From positions 1 to 8,325 of the forward strand of contig CANTHI010000150.1 of the NCBI GenBank assembly GCA_947653505.1: 8,325 nt of DNA. The letters run 5' to 3'. Position numbers and translations under genes: made by a program. The first letter of the stretch is position 1. Every line of letters begins with the position of its first letter. Positions 6,130 to 8,325 of the stretch are shown one piece after another. The notes under the pieces are model-generated. The model was not told the DNA's origin and made no database searches. It saw nothing but the letters and a program-made list of their open reading frames with translations. This DNA is from an uncultured Eubacterium sp. Its GTDB lineage: Bacteria; Bacillota_A; Clostridia; Lachnospirales; Lachnospiraceae.

Positions 6130-6724
6130 ATTCCCCTTTCAGGATCTCTTTCAGCTTTGTACGGCCGCGCCGCAGGTCTGAACGCACTGTAGATTCTTTC
6201 CGTTCCAGTATTTCCGCGATCTGGAACGTCGTATAGCCTTCGCAATAAAATAAATGCACTGCCTCACGCTGCCTGTCCGGCAGGGACCTGACTGCCTCCC
6301 ACACAAACGACAGGTCTTCCCTTTCTTCGGCTGCCAGTTTTTCATCCAATTCGTCTGTACTGCGCAGACGGTTATATGCGATCCTGTTTTTGCTCAGGTT
6401 CGCCGCCACACGCAGCAGCCAGGCTTTTTCATGGGCAGCGTTTTCGAATACCGGCGCTGTTTTTAAATAACGTATGAGCGTATCCTGCAGGATATCTTCC
6501 GAATCACTGGTGTTGTGCAGGTAAGAATAGGCCAGCCGCAGGATGCTGTCTCCATATTCATCCAGATACCTCCCTGCCTGGGTGTTAATATATGCCCGGT
6601 CTGCTGCAGATGCCCCTGTAGATGCCGCCATAGACCGGCATATACGGGAAATCACGTCGGCTGCGAAACGGATACGCCTATATATCATATATGGCCACCG
6701 AACACATAATGGATCTGCTGTCAA
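6110..6724 (-). CDS. ECF-family RNA polymerase sigma factor
   Basis: Region 2 is clear: YGDSILRLAYSYLHNTSDSEDILQDTL (split as YGDSILRLAYSYLHN and SEDILQDTL, about residues 57-85), with KAWLLRVAANLSKN closing it. Region 4 is clear too: LPDRQREAVHLFYCEGYTT then IAEILERKESTVRSDLRRG (about 147-188), the helix-turn-helix that reads the -35. The protein is 204 residues from TTG 6724, chosen because AGGAGG (6732-6737 region) lies seven bases before it; the frame reaches another TTG at 6748. That leaves about 45 N-terminal residues before region 2, more than usual. An internal ATG near 6628 (MAAST...) is the alternative. It forms an operon with the anti-sigma downstream, the standard ECF layout. It would redirect polymerase to a small set of promoters, likely including its own cluster. 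Confidence 0.93.
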   Translation of the reverse strand: MTADPLCVRWPYMIYRRIRFAADVISRICRSMAASTGASAADRAYINTQAGRYLDEYGDSILRLAYSYLHNTSDSEDILQDTLIRYLKTAPVFENAAHEKAWLLRVAANLSKNRIAYNRLRSTDELDEKLAAEEREDLSFVWEAVRSLPDRQREAVHLFYCEGYTTFQIAEILERKESTVRSDLRRGRTKLKEILKGEYDFEEI

Positions 6725-6749
6725 AACATTTCCTCCTTGATGTATCAAG
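6725..6749 (-). promoter_or_regulatory. Ribosome binding site of the sigma gene inside a 14-bp palindrome
   Basis: CTTGAT-AC-ATCAAG (6736-6749, read on the minus strand) is a perfect dyad whose right arm runs into AAGGAGGA. The GGAGG (6732-6736) is seven bases before TTG 6724 and decides that start. A nearer ATG (6727-6729) is out of frame and gives only a two-codon ORF. The dyad could be an operator; it is too tight for a stable hairpin. Confidence 0.5.
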
Positions 6750-6766
6750 ATCTGATTCTGTAAATA

Positions 6767-6795
6767 TTTATATATGCCAAGACGCCTGATCTAAA
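6767..6795 (-). promoter_or_regulatory. Candidate promoter of the sigma/anti-sigma genes
   Basis: On the minus strand TTTAGA (6790-6795) and TATAAA (6767-6772) are 17 bases apart in an AT-rich gap between the secreted-protein gene and the sigma gene. Match to the housekeeping consensus is moderate. No convincing ECF-type AAC / CGTC pair was found in this gap. Confidence 0.35.
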
Positions 6796-6856
6796 TTTTA
6801 ACGCCATCCGCAGATTGATCCCTGCCTGGAAAAAGCCTGCAGATTCAAAGGCTCCG

Positions 6857-7834
6857 TTAGTGTATCACAGACAAAATTATATCTATCATCACTTTTTCGG
6901 TAATGGACGGCGCAGCATGGACAGAATACGTAAATCCTCCTTCTGTCCAAATAGCTGTGCTTACTTTCCCATCCATGCCGCGCATGTCTGCCTGCACTTC
7001 CCCTATTTTAACAGATTTGTTTTCATCGTACCTGGTATAATCGCCGCTGATATCACCGTCCCCCGCAGCTTTACGGATATACAGGTTTTTTTCTCCATCC
7101 TGGTACATCACCTGGAGCGTATGATTGCTGATGACAGAAATAAGTTCCCTTTTGTACCCCTCAACAGTTTCCGGAGCTTTCAGGGTGAATCCGGCCGCCC
7201 TAGCCGCTTCATCCATTGTCCTGTAGTCAATGAAAGGGCTTGGTATCTGTGCATTTTTATCAGATGCCTCATCCGGTATATCGGTATTTATCACGTCTTT
7301 TATAATCTTTTTCATCCGTTTGCTGCTGATGGCCGATTGCGTGAAGACAGAATAGGAATAATCCCCATTTGTCCAAACAGCAGTATTAACTCTGCCCTTT
7401 GCCCCGCGCAGCGTAATCTGCAGTCCCTTTATCTTCACAGATTTCTGTTCTTCGTACCTGTTGTAATCGCCGCTGATATCGCTGTCTCCTGCCGCTTTGC
7501 GGATATACAGGGCTTTTTTTCCGCTGCCGTATATGATCTGGATCAGGCTGTTTTTGATAGCGGAAATATCCTGTTTTCCGTAACCCTTTATTTTTTTCGG
7601 AGCGTTCATGGAAAATCCCGCAATGATTCCTGCTTCTTTTAATGTTGTACAGTCTATGAATGGATTTGGCATTCCCTCCTGTTCAGGATTCGGGCTGATA
7701 ACCAGCGGTGAATCCTCAACAGCCGTCTGCTGGGCCAAAACAGGGGCGCTGACTGCCCCACATATAGATTCAGCATTTCCTGCTGTCACACACAACATTG
7801 CAGCACACATAGTAATTGCAAACATTTTCTTCAT
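6857..7834 (-). CDS. Secreted protein with two tandem copies of the anti-sigma outer domain
   Basis: The 325-residue protein begins MKKMFAITMCAAMLCVTAG, a signal peptide with a likely cut after AGNA (residue 21). There is no good lipobox or LPXTG, so it is probably released. Two repeats follow: residues 57-187 (NPFID ... LYIRKAAGDSDISGDYNRY ... TAVWTNGDYSYSV) and 199-325 (SPFID ... LYIRKAAGDGDISGDYTRY ... TAIWTEGGFTYSV). Each matches the outer domain of the anti-sigma encoded two genes downstream. The start ATG 7834 has GAGAGG eight bases upstream. It is likely regulated with, or by, the sigma factor, 132 bases downstream. The domain resembles DUF4367 (from memory). Function is not known; sharing a ligand with the anti-sigma, or being the regulated output, are inferences. 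DNA-level similarity between the repeats points to internal duplication. Confidence 0.85.
   Translation of the reverse strand: MKKMFAITMCAAMLCVTAGNAESICGAVSAPVLAQQTAVEDSPLVISPNPEQEGMPNPFIDCTTLKEAGIIAGFSMNAPKKIKGYGKQDISAIKNSLIQIIYGSGKKALYIRKAAGDSDISGDYNRYEEQKSVKIKGLQITLRGAKGRVNTAVWTNGDYSYSVFTQSAISSKRMKKIIKDVINTDIPDEASDKNAQIPSPFIDYRTMDEAARAAGFTLKAPETVEGYKRELISVISNHTLQVMYQDGEKNLYIRKAAGDGDISGDYTRYDENKSVKIGEVQADMRGMDGKVSTAIWTEGGFTYSVHAAPSITEKVMIDIILSVIH
6860..7240 (-). repeat. Second domain repeat of the secreted protein
   Basis: Codes for residues 199-325. DNA conservation with the other copy is highest around 7026-7054, which matches 7452-7480 over 29 bases with two differences (tcgtacctg, three variable bases, then taatcgccgctgatatc). 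Confidence 0.75.
7274..7666 (-). repeat. First domain repeat of the secreted protein
   Basis: Codes for residues 57-187, aligned with residues 199-325 from [N/S]PFID through KAAGD[S/G]DISGDY to the C-terminal ISSKRMKKIIKDVI / ITEKVMIDIILSVI helix. Consistent with tandem duplication of one domain. Confidence 0.75.
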
Positions 7835-8029
7835 AAAGTTTTCCTCTCTTTCTAATTTTCAGCTTTATTAGCTGTTCTGATATATATACAGATGACAAAT
7901 AGAAAATGTTGCACATTATATAAATTGTTTTTGCAAATTTTTTCATATCTGCATAAAATAAGAAAGAACGTAAAAAACCACCTGTTTTCACACCCTTTAT
8001 TTTCTGGACTGCAGAATACCCTATCTTTA

Positions 8030-8325
8030 CTATTTTCTAATGTACCGTCTGGCACGTTCCTCCTCGGACGGACGCCAGGGCACATCGAGGTGGTGTAACG
8101 CAATCAGTCTGTCCTGTACGTTTGTCCCGGCTCCCATTTTTGCGGTTGAGCCTAACAAAAAACGAACCTGCCCGCTTCTTACTTTTGCGAACAGCTCCGC
8201 TTTCCTTGTTTCCGTATTGGCATTATGGATAAACGCTATTTCATTCTCCGGCACTCCCTTCGCCATGAGCTTATCCCTGATGTCCTCATATACGTTGAAT
8301 GTCCCATCTCCCTTCGGTGTGGATA
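8030..8325 (-). pseudogene. SNF2-type helicase, C-terminal fragment broken before motif VI
   Basis: The minus-strand frame is open to the right edge, so only the end is seen. It reads STPKGDGTFNVYEDIRDKL, then GVPENEIAFIHNANTETRK, then FLLGSTAKMGAGTNVQDRL (motif V) and ALHHLDVPWRPS. This is the C-terminal helicase lobe of the very large SNF2/DNA-methylase helicases carried by Firmicutes conjugative elements. In that family PWRPS is followed by a D-x-x-Q-x-E-G-R-x-x-R-Q-G block (motif VI). Here it is followed by EEERARRYIRK and a stop at 8030. Motif VI contributes the arginine finger, so the product should be inactive as a helicase. The likely cause is insertion of the present element into the helicase gene. 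Whether the right-hand part is otherwise intact cannot be seen. Confidence 0.85.
8043..8086. other. Candidate attachment junction of the element
   Basis: Helicase homology stops at about 8064-8066. On the minus strand the junction reads TCC-GA-GGA, with GA at 8064-8065 flanked by TCC and GGA, and wider imperfect symmetry: TGGC on the helicase side and GCCA on the element side. A non-palindromic two-base core within a short imperfect inverted repeat is typical of large serine recombinases; a GA core is known for Tn4451-type TnpX. The exact boundary is inferred. Confidence 0.5.

Noticed and set aside
6834..6853. Weak hairpin agcct/aggct with U-run after the secreted-protein gene
   Set aside because: The stem is only 5 bp with a 10-base loop, too weak to call a terminator; read-through into the sigma gene is possible.
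6815..7642. Plus-strand open frame of 275 residues
   Set aside because: Antisense to the secreted protein; its repeated segments only mirror the domain duplication on the other strand.
7835..8029. Search for an ECF-type promoter upstream of the secreted protein
   Set aside because: TGCAAC near 7907-7912 resembles an ECF -35, but no CGTC-like -10 lies at the right distance; TATAAT (minus strand, near 7915-7920) has no -35. Not called.
7770..8103. Overlapping minus-strand frames of 73 and 83 residues
   Set aside because: They lie in the AT-rich stretch upstream of the secreted protein, across the junction, with no ribosome binding site or motif; probably non-coding.
1..8325. CRISPR array, tRNA or rRNA genes
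   Set aside because: No regularly spaced repeats and no recognisable tRNA or rRNA sequence were seen on either strand.

Overview
The window looks like part of an integrative and mobilizable element from a gut-type Clostridia (Lachnospiraceae-like Firmicute). The evidence is the strong AGGAGG ribosome binding sites, the type of large serine recombinase and MobA/MobL relaxase, and a Clostridia-style ECF sigma / anti-sigma pair with a DUF4367-like output domain. No taxonomic search was possible.

Minus-strand mobilization block, about 4185 down to 1. A good sigma-A-type promoter (4157-4185) reads into a run of genes: a 49-residue ORF, an excisionase-like HTH protein, an unrecognised 201-residue protein, a DUF3847-like coiled-coil protein, a structured intergenic region of about 0.6 kb, the MobQ-type relaxase, a 53-residue protein, and the 5' end of a large serine recombinase that runs off the left edge. 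Several joints are ATGA overlaps. The structured region holds five consecutive hairpins and a perfect 28-bp inverted repeat with a nested hairpin. It is the best candidate for oriT and/or a structured RNA.

Plus-strand gene, 4261-5304. One divergent gene encodes a 347-residue protein with a CGNR-like Cys4 zinc-binding motif. It has a clear terminator at 5382-5413. Its putative promoter lies back to back with the minus-strand promoter.

Minus-strand cargo, 7834 down to 5476. A secreted protein made of two copies of one domain is followed by an ECF sigma factor with a probable TTG start and a single-pass anti-sigma factor. The outer part of the anti-sigma carries the same domain as the secreted protein. 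This suggests a cell-surface signalling module in which the secreted paralogue shares a ligand or partner with the anti-sigma.

Right edge, 8325 down to about 8064. The reading frame is the C-terminal part of a large SNF2-type helicase of the kind carried by conjugative elements. It matches the family through motif V and then diverges just before motif VI, ending in a short foreign tail. With the recombinase at the other end, the simplest reading is that this element inserted into the helicase gene of a larger mobile element, with an attachment junction near 8064.
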